DNA of 64,000 bases from Cellulomonas hominis (GCF_014201095.1 NZ_JACHDN010000001.1:1860001-1924000); one strand, 5' to 3'; counted from the stretch's first letter, positions 17,360 to 27,532 are shown. Made by a program: numbers and translations. Notes: generated by a model not told the origin, from the sequence alone.

Positions 17360-19027
17360 TCAGCCGACGGCCAGCGCGCCGTAGCGGAACTTGAAGGACG
17401 CGTCGAGGGTGTCCTCGGCGCCGGTCACGTCGGTGCCGACCACGGCCACCTGCGCGCCCTGGAGGTACGGGACCGTCGAGAGGTCCTGCGCCACCGCGTC
17501 CTGGATCTGCTCGATGAGCGCGGTGCGCTCGCCGGCGTCGGGGGTGACGGCCTGCTGGAGGATCAGGTCGTTCACCTCCTGGTTGTCGTAGTGGTTGCCC
17601 AGGAAGTTGTCCGTGAGGAAGAACGGCGTGAGGTAGTTGTCCGCGTCGGAGTAGTCCGGGAACCAGCCGAGCTGGTAGGCCGGGTAGACGTCGGACGTGC
17701 GGTCCTTGGCGTACTGCACCCACTCGGTGGTCTGCAGGTCGACCTGGAAGAGGCCGGTGGCCTCGAGCTGGTCCTTGATCAGCGCGTACTCCTCGCCGGA
17801 GGACGGGCCGTAGTGGTCGTTGCTGTACTGCAGCGACAGCTGGACCGGGGTCTCGACGCCCGCGGCGGACAGCCGCTCGGCGGCCTTGTCGGCGTCCGCG
17901 CCGCCGTCGCCGTCGCCGTACAGCGGCTTGAGCGACTCGGTGGCACCCGTCAGGCCCTCGGGCACGAACGAGTACAGCGGCGTGTAGGTGCCCTTGTAGA
18001 CCTGGTCGGCGATCTCCTCGCGGTCGATCAGGTCGGCCACCGCCTGGCGGACGGCCAGCGCCTTGGCCGGGTCGGCCTCCGGCGTGGTCGCGCCGTACGG
18101 CTGGGTGTTGAAGTTGAACGTGATGTAGCGGATCTCGCCGCCGGGGCCGTCGACGACCTTCACGTTGTCGTCGCCGCGCAGGTCCTCGATGTCGGTCGCG
18201 GACAGGCTGCGGAACGCGACGTCGATGTTGCCCTGCTGGATGTCCAGCTTCAGGTTGGAGGCGTCGGCGAAGTAGGTCACCGTGACCTCGTCGTTCTTCG
18301 GCGCGCCGAGCAGGCCCTGGTAGTCCGGGTTCGCGGCGTACGAGACGAGGTCGTTCTGGCTGTAGTCCGTGATCGTGTACGGGCCGGCGAACGCCTGGCC
18401 GTCGACGATGTCCGCGTCCGGGGTGAGCGCGTCGGCCGCGAACACGTCCTCGTCCACGATCGGGCCCGCGGGGCTCGACAGGATCTGCGGGAACACCTGG
18501 TCGTTCTCGGACTTCAGGTGGAAGACGACGGTGGTGTCGTCGGGGGCGTCCACGCTCTCCAGGTTGTAGAGCAGCGAGCCGGGGCCGTTGCCGCCGTCCG
18601 CGCCGGACTCGAAGATCGCGAGCTGGCGGTCGAACGTGAACTTCACGTCGGACGAGGTGAGGTCGTTGCCGTTCGCGAAGGTCAGGCCCTCCTTGAGGGT
18701 GACCGTGTACTCGGTCGGCGAGGTGAACTCGGCCGACTCGGCGATGTCCGGCTCGACGTCCGGGCTGCCGAACGGGGTGTTCATGAGGAACGGGTAGACC
18801 TGGTTCATCACCGCGAACGAACCGTTGTCGTACGAGCCCGCCGGGTCGATCGTCGTGATCTTGTCGGTCGTGCCGATCAGCAGCGAGCCGCCGGTGCTCT
18901 CGCCGCCGCCGTCCGTCTCGTCGTCGCCGCCGGAGCCGCCGCTGCACGCGGCGAGGACCAGTGCGGTGGCGACCAGGCCGGCACCGGCCGCGAAGCCGCG
19001 TCGGCGGCCGTGGGGAACCGCAGTCAT
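17360..19027 (-). CDS. Peptide ABC transporter substrate-binding lipoprotein
   Basis: The 555-residue protein starts with a twin-arginine-like HGRRRGF stretch, a hydrophobic segment and a lipobox LVLAACSGG, so it should be a lipoprotein anchored at the outer face of the membrane. After a Gly/Asp/Glu-rich linker comes the family 5 solute-binding fold: LRDLRGDDNVKVV-type features, EIRYITFNFN and QLGWFPDYSDADNYL. It captures peptides or similar solutes for the permeases encoded downstream. The ATG at 19027 follows GGGAAGAGG on the coding strand. Substrate is inferred only from family. Confidence 0.92.
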   Translation of the reverse strand: MTAVPHGRRRGFAAGAGLVATALVLAACSGGSGGDDETDGGGESTGGSLLIGTTDKITTIDPAGSYDNGSFAVMNQVYPFLMNTPFGSPDVEPDIAESAEFTSPTEYTVTLKEGLTFANGNDLTSSDVKFTFDRQLAIFESGADGGNGPGSLLYNLESVDAPDDTTVVFHLKSENDQVFPQILSSPAGPIVDEDVFAADALTPDADIVDGQAFAGPYTITDYSQNDLVSYAANPDYQGLLGAPKNDEVTVTYFADASNLKLDIQQGNIDVAFRSLSATDIEDLRGDDNVKVVDGPGGEIRYITFNFNTQPYGATTPEADPAKALAVRQAVADLIDREEIADQVYKGTYTPLYSFVPEGLTGATESLKPLYGDGDGGADADKAAERLSAAGVETPVQLSLQYSNDHYGPSSGEEYALIKDQLEATGLFQVDLQTTEWVQYAKDRTSDVYPAYQLGWFPDYSDADNYLTPFFLTDNFLGNHYDNQEVNDLILQQAVTPDAGERTALIEQIQDAVAQDLSTVPYLQGAQVAVVGTDVTGAEDTLDASFKFRYGALAVG

Positions 19028-19118
19028 GCGTGTACCTCTTCCCTGGAGTGAAGCCCCTGCCCGGCGCCGCGACGCCGGTTGTCTCGCGTGTCGGTCACCT
19101 GTGCCCGATACGTGGGAC

Positions 19119-19147
19119 ATAGGACTAGCACAGTGTGGGGCGTCACA
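19119..19147 (-). promoter_or_regulatory. Probable promoter of the peptide ABC operon
   Basis: On the minus strand TGTGAC (19142-19147) and TCCTAT (19119-19124) are separated by 17 nt. This is the best housekeeping-type promoter in the 231-nt gap upstream of the binding-protein gene and leaves a leader of about 85 nt. Confidence 0.4.
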
Positions 19148-19258
19148 GGACATCCGCGTGTTACGGGAGGATTGCGAACCGGTCACGGTGCAGATCAGCG
19201 CGCCGAACTCCACCGGGCAGCTGCCCGCCCCGCGGACGTGGGTCGGGACGTGGCGGGG

Positions 19259-20572
19259 TCAGGCGGCGGGCGGCGTCGCCTCCGCGGCCGCGCGGGCCGC
19301 CGCGGGGAGCGCGTCCAGGACGCGGGCCAGGGCCCGCTCGTCGTGCGCGGCCGAGACGAACCACGCCTCGAACGCCGACGGGGGCGCGTACACGCCGTCG
19401 CGCAGCAGGCTGTGGAAGAACGCCGGGTAGCGCCACGACTCGGACGCGAGCACCTGCGCGTAGTCCCGCGCACCGGCGTCCGTGCCCAGCACGGTCGAGA
19501 ACAGGTTGCTCGCCCGCTGCACCGCGTGCGGGACGCCCGCCGCGGCGAGCGCCTCGTCCACGCCCTCCCGCAGCGTCGCCGCCGCGGCGTCCACCCGGGC
19601 GTACACCGCGTCGTCCGCGAGCCGCAGGGTGGCGAGCCCGGCGGCGGTCGCGACCGGGTTCCCGGACAGCGTGCCCGCCTGGTAGACCGGGCCGGTGGGC
19701 GCGAGCGCGTCCATCACCGCGGCGGACCCGCCGAGCGCCGCGACCGGCATCCCGCCGCCGACGACCTTGCCGAACGTCAGCAGGTCCGGGCTCCAGCCCT
19801 CGCGCGCGGCCTCCAGCCCCCACCAGCCGGCCGGGCCGACGCGGAAGCCGGTCAGCACCTCGTCCTGGATGAGCAGGGCCCCGTGCGCGTGCGCGATCCG
19901 GGCCAGCCCGGCGTTGAAGCCCGGCGCCGGCGGGACGACGCCCATGTTCGCGGGCGCGGCCTCCGTGATGACGGCGGCGATGTCCGCGCCGTGCTCGGCG
20001 AACGCGGCCTCGACGGCGGTGAGGTCGTTGTAGGGCAGCACGATCGTCTCGGCGGCGATCGTCGCGGGCACGCCCGCCGACCCCGGCAGCGCGAACGTCG
20101 CGACGCCCGAGCCGGCGGCGGCCAGCAGGCCGTCGGAGTGCCCGTGGTAGCAGCCGGCGAACTTCACGACCTTGTCGCGCCCGGTGACGCCGCGGGCCAG
20201 CCGGATCGCGGTCATCGTCGCCTCGGTGCCGGTCGACACCAGACGCAGCCGATCGATCACCGGCACGCGGGCCCGAACGGCCCCGGCGAGCTCGACCTCG
20301 GCCAGCGTCGGGGCGCCGAAGGACAGCCCGCGCCCGGCGGCCTCCCGCACGGCCTCGACGACCTCCGGGTGCGCGTGCCCCAGGATCGCGGGCCCCCAGG
20401 ACCCGACGAGGTCCACGTACTCCCGGCCGTCCACGTCCGTGACGTAGGCGCCGCGCGCGGAGGCGAGGAACCGCGGCGTGCCGCCGACCGAGCCGTAGGC
20501 GCGCACCGGCGAGCTCACCCCGCCGGGGATGACCCCCCGGGCCCGGTCGAACAGCTCCTCCGAGACGGTCAT
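19259..20572 (-). CDS. hemL: Glutamate-1-semialdehyde 2,1-aminomutase
   Basis: The 437-residue PLP enzyme converts glutamate-1-semialdehyde to 5-aminolevulinate, the second step of the C5 heme pathway. It shows [25 protein letters not shown], the phosphate-binding [15 protein letters not shown], and the PLP lysine at about residue 269 in [17 protein letters not shown]. The ATG at 20572 overlaps the hemB stop and has GGAGG 7 nt upstream. A GTG two codons earlier would be too close to that site. It is the last gene of the hem operon. Confidence 0.95.
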   Translation of the reverse strand: MTVSEELFDRARGVIPGGVSSPVRAYGSVGGTPRFLASARGAYVTDVDGREYVDLVGSWGPAILGHAHPEVVEAVREAAGRGLSFGAPTLAEVELAGAVRARVPVIDRLRLVSTGTEATMTAIRLARGVTGRDKVVKFAGCYHGHSDGLLAAAGSGVATFALPGSAGVPATIAAETIVLPYNDLTAVEAAFAEHGADIAAVITEAAPANMGVVPPAPGFNAGLARIAHAHGALLIQDEVLTGFRVGPAGWWGLEAAREGWSPDLLTFGKVVGGGMPVAALGGSAAVMDALAPTGPVYQAGTLSGNPVATAAGLATLRLADDAVYARVDAAAATLREGVDEALAAAGVPHAVQRASNLFSTVLGTDAGARDYAQVLASESWRYPAFFHSLLRDGVYAPPSAFEAWFVSAAHDERALARVLDALPAAARAAAEATPPAA

Positions 20573-21594
20573 CGCCACTCCTCCCGCAGCCAGCAGGCCA
20601 GCTCCACGGCCCAGTAGGTCAGCACCTGGTCGGCGCCCGCGCGCTTGATGGCCAGCACGGACTCGGTGATCGCCCGCCGCCGGTCCAGCCAGCCCTGCGC
20701 GGACGCGGCCTCGATCATCGCGTACTCGCCGGACACCTGGTACGCCGCGACCGGCACGGTGCTCGCGGCGGCGACGTCGGACAGCACGTCCAGGTACGCA
20801 CCCGCGGGCTTCACCATGACGACGTCCGCGCCCTCGGCGATGTCCAGCGCCACCTCGCGCAGCGCCTCGCGGCGGTTGCCCGGGTCCATCTGGTAGGTCC
20901 GGCGGTCGCCGTCCAGGGTGGACTCGACGGCGTCCCGGAACGGGCCGTACAGGGCGCTCGCGTACTTGGCGGCGTACGCCAGCACGGCGACGTCGGCGCG
21001 GCCGGCGGCGTCCAGCGCGTCCCGGACCACGCCGACCTGGCCGTCCATCATGCCGCTGGGGGCGACCATGTGGGCGCCCGCCTCGGCCTGGACCAGCGCC
21101 ATCTCGGCGTACCGGACCAGCGTCGCGTCGTTGTCCACGGTGCCGTCGGCGGTCAGCACGCCGCAGTGGCCGTGGTCGGTGAACTCGTCGAGGCAGAGGT
21201 CCGCCTGGATGACGAGCGCGTCGCCGACCTCGGACCGCACGTCCGCGAGCGCCTGGTTGAGGATGCCGTCGGGGTCCGTGGCGCCCGAGCCGACCGCGTC
21301 CCGGACCAGCGGGACGCCGAACAGGTTCACGCCCCCGATCCCGGCGGCGGCGGCCTCGGCGGCGGCGCGGCGCAGGGTGTCCCGGCTGTGCTGCACGACG
21401 CCCGGCATGGAGGCGATCGGCTGCGGCTCGGTCAGGCCCTCCTTGACGAACATCGGCAGCACCAGGTCGGCCGGGTGCAGCCGGGTCTGGGTCACCGAGC
21501 GGCGCAGCGCCGGGGTGGCGCGCAGGCGGCGGGGCCGGACGCGGCCGGGCCGGGCGGCCGCCGCGGCGGCGGAGGCGGTGGGGTCGGGGCTCAT
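20569..21594 (-). CDS. hemB: Delta-aminolevulinic acid dehydratase (porphobilinogen synthase)
   Basis: The 341-residue enzyme condenses two 5-aminolevulinates to porphobilinogen. The Schiff-base lysines are in [11 protein letters not shown] and [17 protein letters not shown]. The metal-site region reads [15 protein letters not shown], keeping two cysteines but with aspartate at the middle position of the zinc triad, a mixed form. The ATG at 21594 overlaps the hemD stop. The Ala-rich N-terminal 25 residues are not conserved. Confidence 0.95.
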   Translation of the reverse strand: MSPDPTASAAAAAARPGRVRPRRLRATPALRRSVTQTRLHPADLVLPMFVKEGLTEPQPIASMPGVVQHSRDTLRRAAAEAAAAGIGGVNLFGVPLVRDAVGSGATDPDGILNQALADVRSEVGDALVIQADLCLDEFTDHGHCGVLTADGTVDNDATLVRYAEMALVQAEAGAHMVAPSGMMDGQVGVVRDALDAAGRADVAVLAYAAKYASALYGPFRDAVESTLDGDRRTYQMDPGNRREALREVALDIAEGADVVMVKPAGAYLDVLSDVAAASTVPVAAYQVSGEYAMIEAASAQGWLDRRRAITESVLAIKRAGADQVLTYWAVELACWLREEWR

Positions 21595-22400
21595 GCGTGC
21601 TCTCCGTCGGTGTCGCGGGTCGAAGGGGTGCCGGCGGCGGATGCCAGGGCGGCGACCAGGCCGCCGGGCGTCTGCTCCTCGGCGACGGCGGCGACGTCCA
21701 GCCCGGCGCGGCGCGCCTCGGCCGCGGTCGACTCGCCGATGCAGCAGACCAGGGTGCCCGGCGGCGGGGCGCCGAGCATGGTCAGCAGGTTCCGGGCGGT
21801 GCTGCCGGAGGTGAGCAGCACGGCGCCGACCTCCCCGGCGGCCCACGCGGCGCGGACGTCCTCGTCGGGGGCGGGGCCCGGCACCGTGCGGTAGGTCTCG
21901 ACGACGTCGACCGGCCAGCCGTGCGCGGTCAGGCCCTCGGCCAGGGTCGGGGCGGCGAGGTCGCCCAGCGGCAGCAGCACCCGGTCCGGCTCCTCGCCGG
22001 CGGGCGGCCAGGCGGCGAGCAGCGTCACGGCGGACGACCGGCCCGCCGGCACCAGGTCCACCCGCACGCCGGCCTCGCGCAGCGCCCGCGCGGTGGTGCC
22101 GCCGACCGCGGCGACCCGGACGCCCGCGAGCAACCCGGCCAGCGTGTGCCCGGTCTCCTCGGCGCGGTCCACGAGCACGGGGACGGCGGCGGCACTGGTG
22201 ACGGCCACCCAGCCGTAGTAGCCGACCTCGAGGGCGAGCAGGACGTCGTCCAGCTCGGTGGGGTCCAGCGGCGGGACGGTCTGGATCAGCGGGACCACCA
22301 GCGGCTCCGCCCCGGCGGCGCGCAGGGCGATCACCAGCGGGTCGGGCCCGGGCGTCTCGCGGGGGACCAGCACCCGCAGGCCGGCGAGCGGCCCCGTCAC
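21591..22400 (-). CDS. hemD: Uroporphyrinogen-III synthase
   Basis: The 269-residue protein has the two-lobe HemD layout: an N-terminal strand GLRVLVPRE, the hinge residues [15 protein letters not shown], and the C-terminal [17 protein letters not shown] that lines the active cleft. HemD closes hydroxymethylbilane to uroporphyrinogen III. Sequence identity in this family is low, so the assignment leans on its place between hemC and hemB. It is joined to both by 4-nt overlaps (GTGA and ATGA). The GTG at 22400 is the natural start. Confidence 0.9.
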   Translation of the reverse strand: MTGPLAGLRVLVPRETPGPDPLVIALRAAGAEPLVVPLIQTVPPLDPTELDDVLLALEVGYYGWVAVTSAAAVPVLVDRAEETGHTLAGLLAGVRVAAVGGTTARALREAGVRVDLVPAGRSSAVTLLAAWPPAGEEPDRVLLPLGDLAAPTLAEGLTAHGWPVDVVETYRTVPGPAPDEDVRAAWAAGEVGAVLLTSGSTARNLLTMLGAPPPGTLVCCIGESTAAEARRAGLDVAAVAEEQTPGGLVAALASAAGTPSTRDTDGEHA

Positions 22401-23359
22401 GCCGCGAGTCCCGCGAGGGCGGCGGCGCCGGCGTCCAGCAGCTCCTCGGCCAGCCGGGTGCCGAGCGCGGCGGCGGCCAGGGCGGTCGCCGCGGGCTCGT
22501 CCGCCGGGGCGGCGGGCAGGGTCGCCGACGCGGTGCGCCGCAGCGAGGCGGTGCCGTCCGGGCGGAGCACGACCGCGTCCAGCGTGAGCACGTCGTCGCC
22601 GCCGACCCGCGCGTACGCGCCCACCGGGGCCGCGCACCCGGCCTCGAGGCGGCTGAGCAGCGCCCGCTCGGCCAGCACGGCGAGGTGGGTCGGGCGGTGG
22701 TCCAGCGCGGCGAGCGCCCGGGCCAGCGGTGCGGCGCCCGCGGCCTCCTCGGCGCGGACCTCGACGGCCAGCGCGCCCTGGGCCGGGGCCGGGGTCATGA
22801 CGGCGAACGGCAGCGCCTCCGTCACGGCGTCCAGCCGGCCCAGCCGCGCGAGGCCCGCGCGGGCCAGCACGACGGCGTCCAGGTCGTCCTCGATCCGCCG
22901 CAGCCGGGTGTCGACGTTGCCGCGGATGTCCACCACCGTGAGGTCGGGCCGGGCGGCGAGCAGCTGCGCGGCGCGGCGCGGCGAGCCGGTGCCGACCGAC
23001 GCGCCCTCGGGGAGCTCGGCCAGCGTGCGGCCGTCGCGGGCGCACAGGGCGTCGCAGGGGTCCTCCCGCACGGGCACGGCGGCGACCACCAGGCCGTCCG
23101 CGGGCGCGGTCGGGAGGTCCTTGAACGAGTGCACGGCGACGTCGCACCGGCCGTCCAGCAGGGCGTCGCGCAGGGCGGTCACGAACACGCCGGTGCCGCC
23201 CAGGCTGGCCAGCGAGCCGGTCAGCCGGTCGCCGTCGGTGCGCACCCGGACCAGCTCGTGCTCCCCGGCGCCGAGGGCGGTCAGGGCGTCCGCCACGTGT
23301 CCCGTCTGCGTGAGGGCGAGCGTGCTCGCACGGGTGCCGACCCGGAGCGTGTGGGGCAT
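22397..23359 (-). CDS. hemC: Porphobilinogen deaminase (hydroxymethylbilane synthase)
   Basis: The 320-residue enzyme polymerises four porphobilinogens. It begins [20 protein letters not shown], has [14 protein letters not shown] and [18 protein letters not shown], and the dipyrromethane cofactor cysteine in [13 protein letters not shown]. The ATG at 23359 is preceded by a 77-nt gap to hemG, in which I see no terminator, so it probably continues the same transcript. Confidence 0.95.
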   Translation of the reverse strand: MPHTLRVGTRASTLALTQTGHVADALTALGAGEHELVRVRTDGDRLTGSLASLGGTGVFVTALRDALLDGRCDVAVHSFKDLPTAPADGLVVAAVPVREDPCDALCARDGRTLAELPEGASVGTGSPRRAAQLLAARPDLTVVDIRGNVDTRLRRIEDDLDAVVLARAGLARLGRLDAVTEALPFAVMTPAPAQGALAVEVRAEEAAGAAPLARALAALDHRPTHLAVLAERALLSRLEAGCAAPVGAYARVGGDDVLTLDAVVLRPDGTASLRRTASATLPAAPADEPAATALAAAALGTRLAEELLDAGAAALAGLAA

Positions 23360-23436
23360 GGGGCCAGTCTCGGCCACGCTTCCGGGGGTTGTCGAAACCG
23401 GCTGGTCGGGGCGGGGCGAAGGGCGGGGCGCGGGGC

Positions 23437-25005
23437 TCACGGCGCGGTCAGGGACCGAGCGGTGGCCCGGGCGTCGGGCACCACGGACGCCAGGCCGTTG
23501 CCGGACACCCAGGCGCCGACGACGGCCAGGCCCGGGACCCCGCCGACCGCCGCGCGCACCCGCTCGACCGTCCGGCGGTGCGCGGCGCTCGGCACCGGCA
23601 GGCCCTGCGACCAGGACACCCGGGCGGACGCGCGCACCTGCTCCGGGGCCAGGGGCACGCCCAGCACCGCCGCGGCGTCGCGCAGCGCCAGGTCGGTCAG
23701 CCCGCCGAGGTCCGGCGGCAGCGCCTCGCTCTCGCCCGAGCGGCCGTAGGACAGGCGGACCACGTGCCGGCCCGGTCCGGCGGCGTCCGCGAGCCAGCCC
23801 CACTTCGCGGTGGCGTGCGTGAGCGCCTTCGCGCGGACACCGGGGACGGCCCGGGCGACCAGCACGCCGGTCCCGCGCGGGGCGGAGTCCAGCGCCGGGG
23901 CGTCCAGCACGAGCGTGGCCAGCACGACGTCCGCGCCCGGGTCGGTGTGCAGCCCGGCGAGGTCGGGCGCCACGCCGGCCAGCAGCTCGGTCGCGCGCGG
24001 GGTGGCCACGACCAGGCGGTCCGCCGCGAGGACCCGCCGGGACCCGCCGGACTCGACCGTCACCCGGAACCCGTCCGCGTCCCGCTCGACCGCCACGGCG
24101 CGGGTGCTCGTGCGGAGCTCGCCGCCGCGCGCGGTCAGGTCGGCGACCAGGGCGTCAACGAGCACGTGCAGGCCGCCGCGGAACCCCGCGACCGCCGACC
24201 CCGCGGGGGCCAGGGCGCGCAGGTCGGCGACGGCGGCGGCGAGGGAGCCGGTGCGGCGGACGGCGGCCGACAGGCCCGGGGCGACGGCGTCGACGGCGAT
24301 GTCGTCCGGCTCCGCGGCGTGCACCCCGGCCACGACCGGGCGGACGAGCCGATCCAGCACGCGGCGGCCCATCCGCGCCCGCACGAGCCCGCCGAGCGTG
24401 GCGCCGGCGCTCGCGCTGCTCCCGCTCCCGCTCCCCCCGCTGCCGCCGAGGTCGAGGGTCTGCGGCGAGGTCGAGGGTTTCGGGGCACCTTCTCGCGCGA
24501 AACCCTCGACCTCGGCGGGCGCGGGTGGCGCGCCGAGGCCGGCCGAGGGGGGCAGCACGCGGTCCAGCGCGGCGCGCAGCGAGCCCAGGGTGCCGATCGT
24601 GCGGCGCACGTCGGAGGCCCACGGGTCCGCCGGGATGCCGAGCAGCCCGGTGCGGGGCAGGGGGCCCGCGCCGTGCGGGAGGCGCACCCACGCGCCGTGC
24701 GGCTCCGGCGCGACGACCCGGTCCGCCAGGCCGAGCTCGTCGGCCAGCGCGGCGACCACCCCGCCGCGGGTCGCGAACGACTCCGCTCCGGCGTCGAGCC
24801 GCAGCCCGTCGACCTCGTGCCGACCGACCACCCCGCCGGGCGCGCGCCACGCCTCGAGCACGAGCGGTCGCAGCCCGGCCAGGGCGAGCTCGCGTGCGGC
24901 GACCAGGCCGGCGACGCCGCCGCCCACCACCACCGCGTCGTGCCGGGACGGCTCCGGCGACTCCTGCGTGCCCCGACCCGCGGGTCGGGCGTCGTGCTCG
25001 CTCGT
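23437..25005 (-). CDS. hemG: Protoporphyrinogen/coproporphyrinogen oxidase (HemY/CgoX type), with unusual ACG start
   Basis: The 522-residue flavoprotein has the FAD-binding motif AVVVGGGVAGLVAARELA, LRLDAGAESFATRGG, and the C-terminal FAD-binding GLAVVGAWVSGNGLASVV. In Gram-positives this type oxidises coproporphyrinogen III to coproporphyrin III. No ATG, GTG or TTG lies in frame near the expected start. A well placed AGGAG is followed 5 nt later by ACG at 25005, giving TSEHDARP. The first in-frame GTG (24933) lies inside the FAD motif and lacks such a site. Residues about 162-187 are encoded by a palindromic repeat (24447-24514) placed in frame in a variable linker before LVRARMGRRVLDRLV. 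Confidence 0.85.
   Translation of the reverse strand, partial: TSEHDARPAGRGTQESPEPSRHDAVVVGGGVAGLVAARELALAGLRPLVLEAWRAPGGVVGRHEVDGLRLDAGAESFATRGGVVAALADELGLADRVVAPEPHGAWVRLPHGAGPLPRTGLLGIPADPWASDVRRTIGTLGSLRAALDRVLPPSAGLGAPPAPAEVEGFAREGAPKPSTSPQTLDLGGSGGSGSGSSASAGATLGGLVRARMGRRVLDRLVRPVVAGVHAAEPDDIAVDAVAPGLSAAVRRTGSLAAAVADLRALAPAGSAVAGFRGGLHVLVDALVADLTARGGELRTSTRAVAVERDADGFRVTVESGGSRRVLAADRLVVATPRATELLAGVAPDLAGLHTDPGADVVLATLVLDAPALDSAPRGTGVLVARAVPGVRAKALTHATAKWGWLADAAGPGRHVVRLSYGRSGESEALPPDLGGLTDLALRDAAAVLGVPLAPEQVRASARVSWSQGLPVPSAAHRRTVERVRAAVGGVPGLAVVGAWVSGNGLASVVPDARATARSLTAP
24447..24514. repeat. REP-like inverted repeat, copy B, inside hemG
   Basis: CGAGGTCGAGGGTTTCG (24466-24482) is followed after 15 nt by its exact inverse (24498-24514). 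A further direct copy of the 13-mer core lies at 24447-24459. The same core forms the element at 5085-5152. All copies here are coding and stay in frame with hemG. Confidence 0.8.
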
Positions 25006-25091
25006 GGCTGCTCCTCGGCTCGTCGTCGGGCGGTCGGTCGGTGCCCCACTCTGCCGCGCCGGCGCCGCGGGCGGGTGGGACCTGCGGGTCC

Positions 25092-26225
25092 TCAGGCGGT
25101 GTGCACGAGCTCCACGACGCGGGTCAGCACGTCGGGGTCGGTCTCCGGCGGGACGCCGTGCCCGAGGTTGACCACGTGCCCCGGCGCGGCCGCCCCGCGC
25201 GCGAGCACGTCGCGGACGTGCGCCTCCAGCACCGGCCACGGCGCGGCGAGCAGCGCGGGGTCGACGTTCCCCTGCACCGGGACGCGGCCGTCGAGCCGCC
25301 GCACGGCCTCGTCCAGCGGGATCCGGTGGTCGACGCCGACGACGTCCGCGCCGACGTCCCGCATCGCCGCGAGCAGCTCGCCGGTGCCGGTGCCGAAGTG
25401 CACCCGCGGGACGCCGAGGTCCGCGACGTGCGCGAGCGCCCGGGTGGAGGCGGGGGCGACGTACGCGGTGTAGTCCGCCAGCGACAGGGAGCCCGCCCAG
25501 GAGTCGAACAGCTGCGCGGCGCTCGTGCCGGCCAGCACCTGGGCCCGCAGGAACGCGCCGGTGAGGTCGGCGGCCCACTCCGTCAGCGCGCGCCACGTGG
25601 CCGGGTCGGCGTGCATGAGCGTGCGTGCGGCCAGGTGGTCGCGCGACGGCCGGCCCTCGACCAGGTAGGCGGCCAGCGTGAACGGCGCTCCGGCGAACCC
25701 GATGAGCGGCGTGCTGCCGAGCGCCGCGGTGGTCAGGCGGACGGCCTCGGTCACCGGGGCCAGCACCTCGGCGGTCAGCGACTCGGCGGGCGAGGCGTCC
25801 CGCAGCCGGGCCACGTCGTCGGCGGTCCGCACCGGCGCGCCGAGCACCGGCCCGACGCCGGGCTGGATGTCCACGTCCACGCCCGCGAGCCTGAGGGGGA
25901 TGACGATGTCCGAGAAGAAGATCGCCGCGTCCACCCCGTGCCGGCGCACCGGCTGCAGGGTGATCTCCGAGGCGAGCTCCGGGGTCAGGCAGGCGTCCAG
26001 CATCGCGGTGCCGGCGCGCGCGGCCCGGTACTCCGGCAGCGACCGCCCGGCCTGGCGCATGAACCACACCGGCCGGCGCGCGGGCGTGCGGCCCCGGTAG
26101 GCGTCCACCAGGGGCGCGCGGGTCGTGCGGCCGTCGACGAGCGGGTGCCCGGCGGGCAGGCCGGCGCCGTCGGGCAGCGAGGGCAGGGGCATCGGGGGCT
26201 CAGCGGGGAGTGACGAAGTCGACAT
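25092..26225 (-). CDS. hemE: Uroporphyrinogen decarboxylase
   Basis: The 377-residue enzyme removes four carboxyls from uroporphyrinogen III to give coproporphyrinogen III. It shows [16 protein letters not shown], the substrate-binding [35 protein letters not shown] and VQGNVDP. It opens the minus-strand hem operon. Its start is 54 nt from divergent hemA. The ATG at 26225 was chosen; a GTG one codon earlier is equally possible. CACAAT on the minus strand (26234-26239) would be a -10 box for a nearly leaderless transcript. Confidence 0.95.
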   Translation of the reverse strand: MSTSSLPAEPPMPLPSLPDGAGLPAGHPLVDGRTTRAPLVDAYRGRTPARRPVWFMRQAGRSLPEYRAARAGTAMLDACLTPELASEITLQPVRRHGVDAAIFFSDIVIPLRLAGVDVDIQPGVGPVLGAPVRTADDVARLRDASPAESLTAEVLAPVTEAVRLTTAALGSTPLIGFAGAPFTLAAYLVEGRPSRDHLAARTLMHADPATWRALTEWAADLTGAFLRAQVLAGTSAAQLFDSWAGSLSLADYTAYVAPASTRALAHVADLGVPRVHFGTGTGELLAAMRDVGADVVGVDHRIPLDEAVRRLDGRVPVQGNVDPALLAAPWPVLEAHVRDVLARGAAAPGHVVNLGHGVPPETDPDVLTRVVELVHTA

Positions 26226-26278
26226 CACCGACGATTGTGCCCCCTCTTCCCTGGAGTGATTCAATCGTAGGCGTGGTG
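26226..26278. promoter_or_regulatory. Overlapping divergent promoters of hemE and hemA
   Basis: CGATTG and CAATCG form an inverted pair (26231-26236 and 26262-26267). Read leftwards, TTGAAT...CACAAT serves hemE; read rightwards, TTGTGC...TTCAAT serves hemA. In each case the -35 of one promoter overlaps the -10 of the other and spacing is about 19 nt. Both transcripts would begin within a few bases of the start codon. The hem genes of both strands are likely balanced at this point. Confidence 0.5.
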
Positions 26279-27532
26279 ATGCTGTCGTTGGTGGCGAGCC
26301 ATCACGACCTCGATCTGGCCGTGCTGGAGCGGTTGTCCGCCGACACGCACGCCGTCGGGCGGGAGATCGTGACCGGCTGCCACCCCGTCTCGGGGGCGGT
26401 CGTGCTCGCGACCTGCAACCGGTTCGAGCTGTACCTGGACATCCCCGACCCCGCCGACGCCGAGGCCGCCCGGACCGCCGTCGCCGCCACCGTCGCCGCC
26501 CGCTCCGGCTACACCCCGCAGCACGTCGCGGACGCCCTCGCCCCCGCCACCGGCGGCGCGGTCGTCGAGCACCTGTTCGCCGTCGCGTCCGGCCTGGAGT
26601 CCATGGTCGTGGGCGAGCGGGAGATCGCCGGCCAGGTGCGCCGGGCGCTGACCGCGGCCCGCCGCGACGGCACCACGACCTCCGACCTCGAGGCGCTGTT
26701 CCAGGCCGCCTCCCGCGCGTCGCGCGCCGTCGAGGGCCGGACCGGCCTCGGTGCCGCCGGGCGCTCCGTCGTGGGCGTCGCGCTCGACCTCGTCGAGGAG
26801 GGCCTGCCCGACTGGTCCGACGTCCGCTGCCTGCTCATCGGCACCGGCTCCTACGCCGGCGCCAGCCTCGCCGCGCTCAAGGCCCGCGGCTGCCGCGACG
26901 TGCTCGTGTACTCGGCCAGCGGCCGCGCCGGGCAGTTCGCCGCGCAGCGGGGGGTCAGCGCCGCGACGTCCGACCTCGCCGCGAGCCTCGCCGGGGTGGA
27001 CCTGGTCGTCGCGTGCAGCGGCGCCGCCGGGGCCGTGCTCGACGTCGACGCCCTGATCCGCGCCCGGTCCGCCGAGGCCTCCATCGGTGCCCGGCCGCTC
27101 GCCGTCCTCGACCTCGCGCTCCAGCACGACGTGGACCCCGCCGTCGGCGAGCTGCCCGGCGTGCGGCTGGTGAGCCTGACCACCGTCGCGGAGCAGGCGC
27201 CCGACGGGCACTCCGCGACCGTCGCCGAGGCGCTGGCCCTCGTCGCCGAGCAGGCCGAGGCGTTCGAGCGCACCCGCCGCACGCGCGAGTGGAACCCGCC
27301 GGTGGTCGCCGAGCGGCGCCGGGTGCTGGAGGAGCTCGCGACCGCCGCGGACGGGCTGCCCGAGCGGGAGGCGCGCGCACTGCGCCGCCGGGTGCGGTCC
27401 GCGCTGCACGGCCCGACCGTCCGGGCCCGCGCGGCCGCCGCCGCGGGGGATGCGGCGGAGTACGCGGCGGCGCTCGCGGAGCTGGCGACGGTCACGGTCC
27501 CGGCCCGGGACCTGGCGACCCCGCGCGCCTGA
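26279..27532 (+). CDS. hemA: Glutamyl-tRNA reductase
   Basis: The 417-residue enzyme makes glutamate-1-semialdehyde from glutamyl-tRNA and NADPH, the committed step of the C5 pathway. The catalytic cysteine is Cys46 in [32 protein letters not shown] is the family signature, and [18 protein letters not shown] is the NADPH-binding loop. The C-terminal dimerisation helices are present. Two GTG codons directly precede the ATG (26273, 26276), and the transcript is probably leaderless, so the exact first codon is uncertain by two residues. It is divergent from the rest of the hem genes. Confidence 0.95.
   Translation: MLSLVASHHDLDLAVLERLSADTHAVGREIVTGCHPVSGAVVLATCNRFELYLDIPDPADAEAARTAVAATVAARSGYTPQHVADALAPATGGAVVEHLFAVASGLESMVVGEREIAGQVRRALTAARRDGTTTSDLEALFQAASRASRAVEGRTGLGAAGRSVVGVALDLVEEGLPDWSDVRCLLIGTGSYAGASLAALKARGCRDVLVYSASGRAGQFAAQRGVSAATSDLAASLAGVDLVVACSGAAGAVLDVDALIRARSAEASIGARPLAVLDLALQHDVDPAVGELPGVRLVSLTTVAEQAPDGHSATVAEALALVAEQAEAFERTRRTREWNPPVVAERRRVLEELATAADGLPEREARALRRRVRSALHGPTVRARAAAAAGDAAEYAAALAELATVTVPARDLATPRA

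Noticed and set aside
20572..20578. GTG start for hemL two codons upstream (20578)
   Set aside because: It would leave almost no space after the GGAGGAG ribosome binding site; the ATG at 20572 has the right spacing and overlaps the hemB stop.
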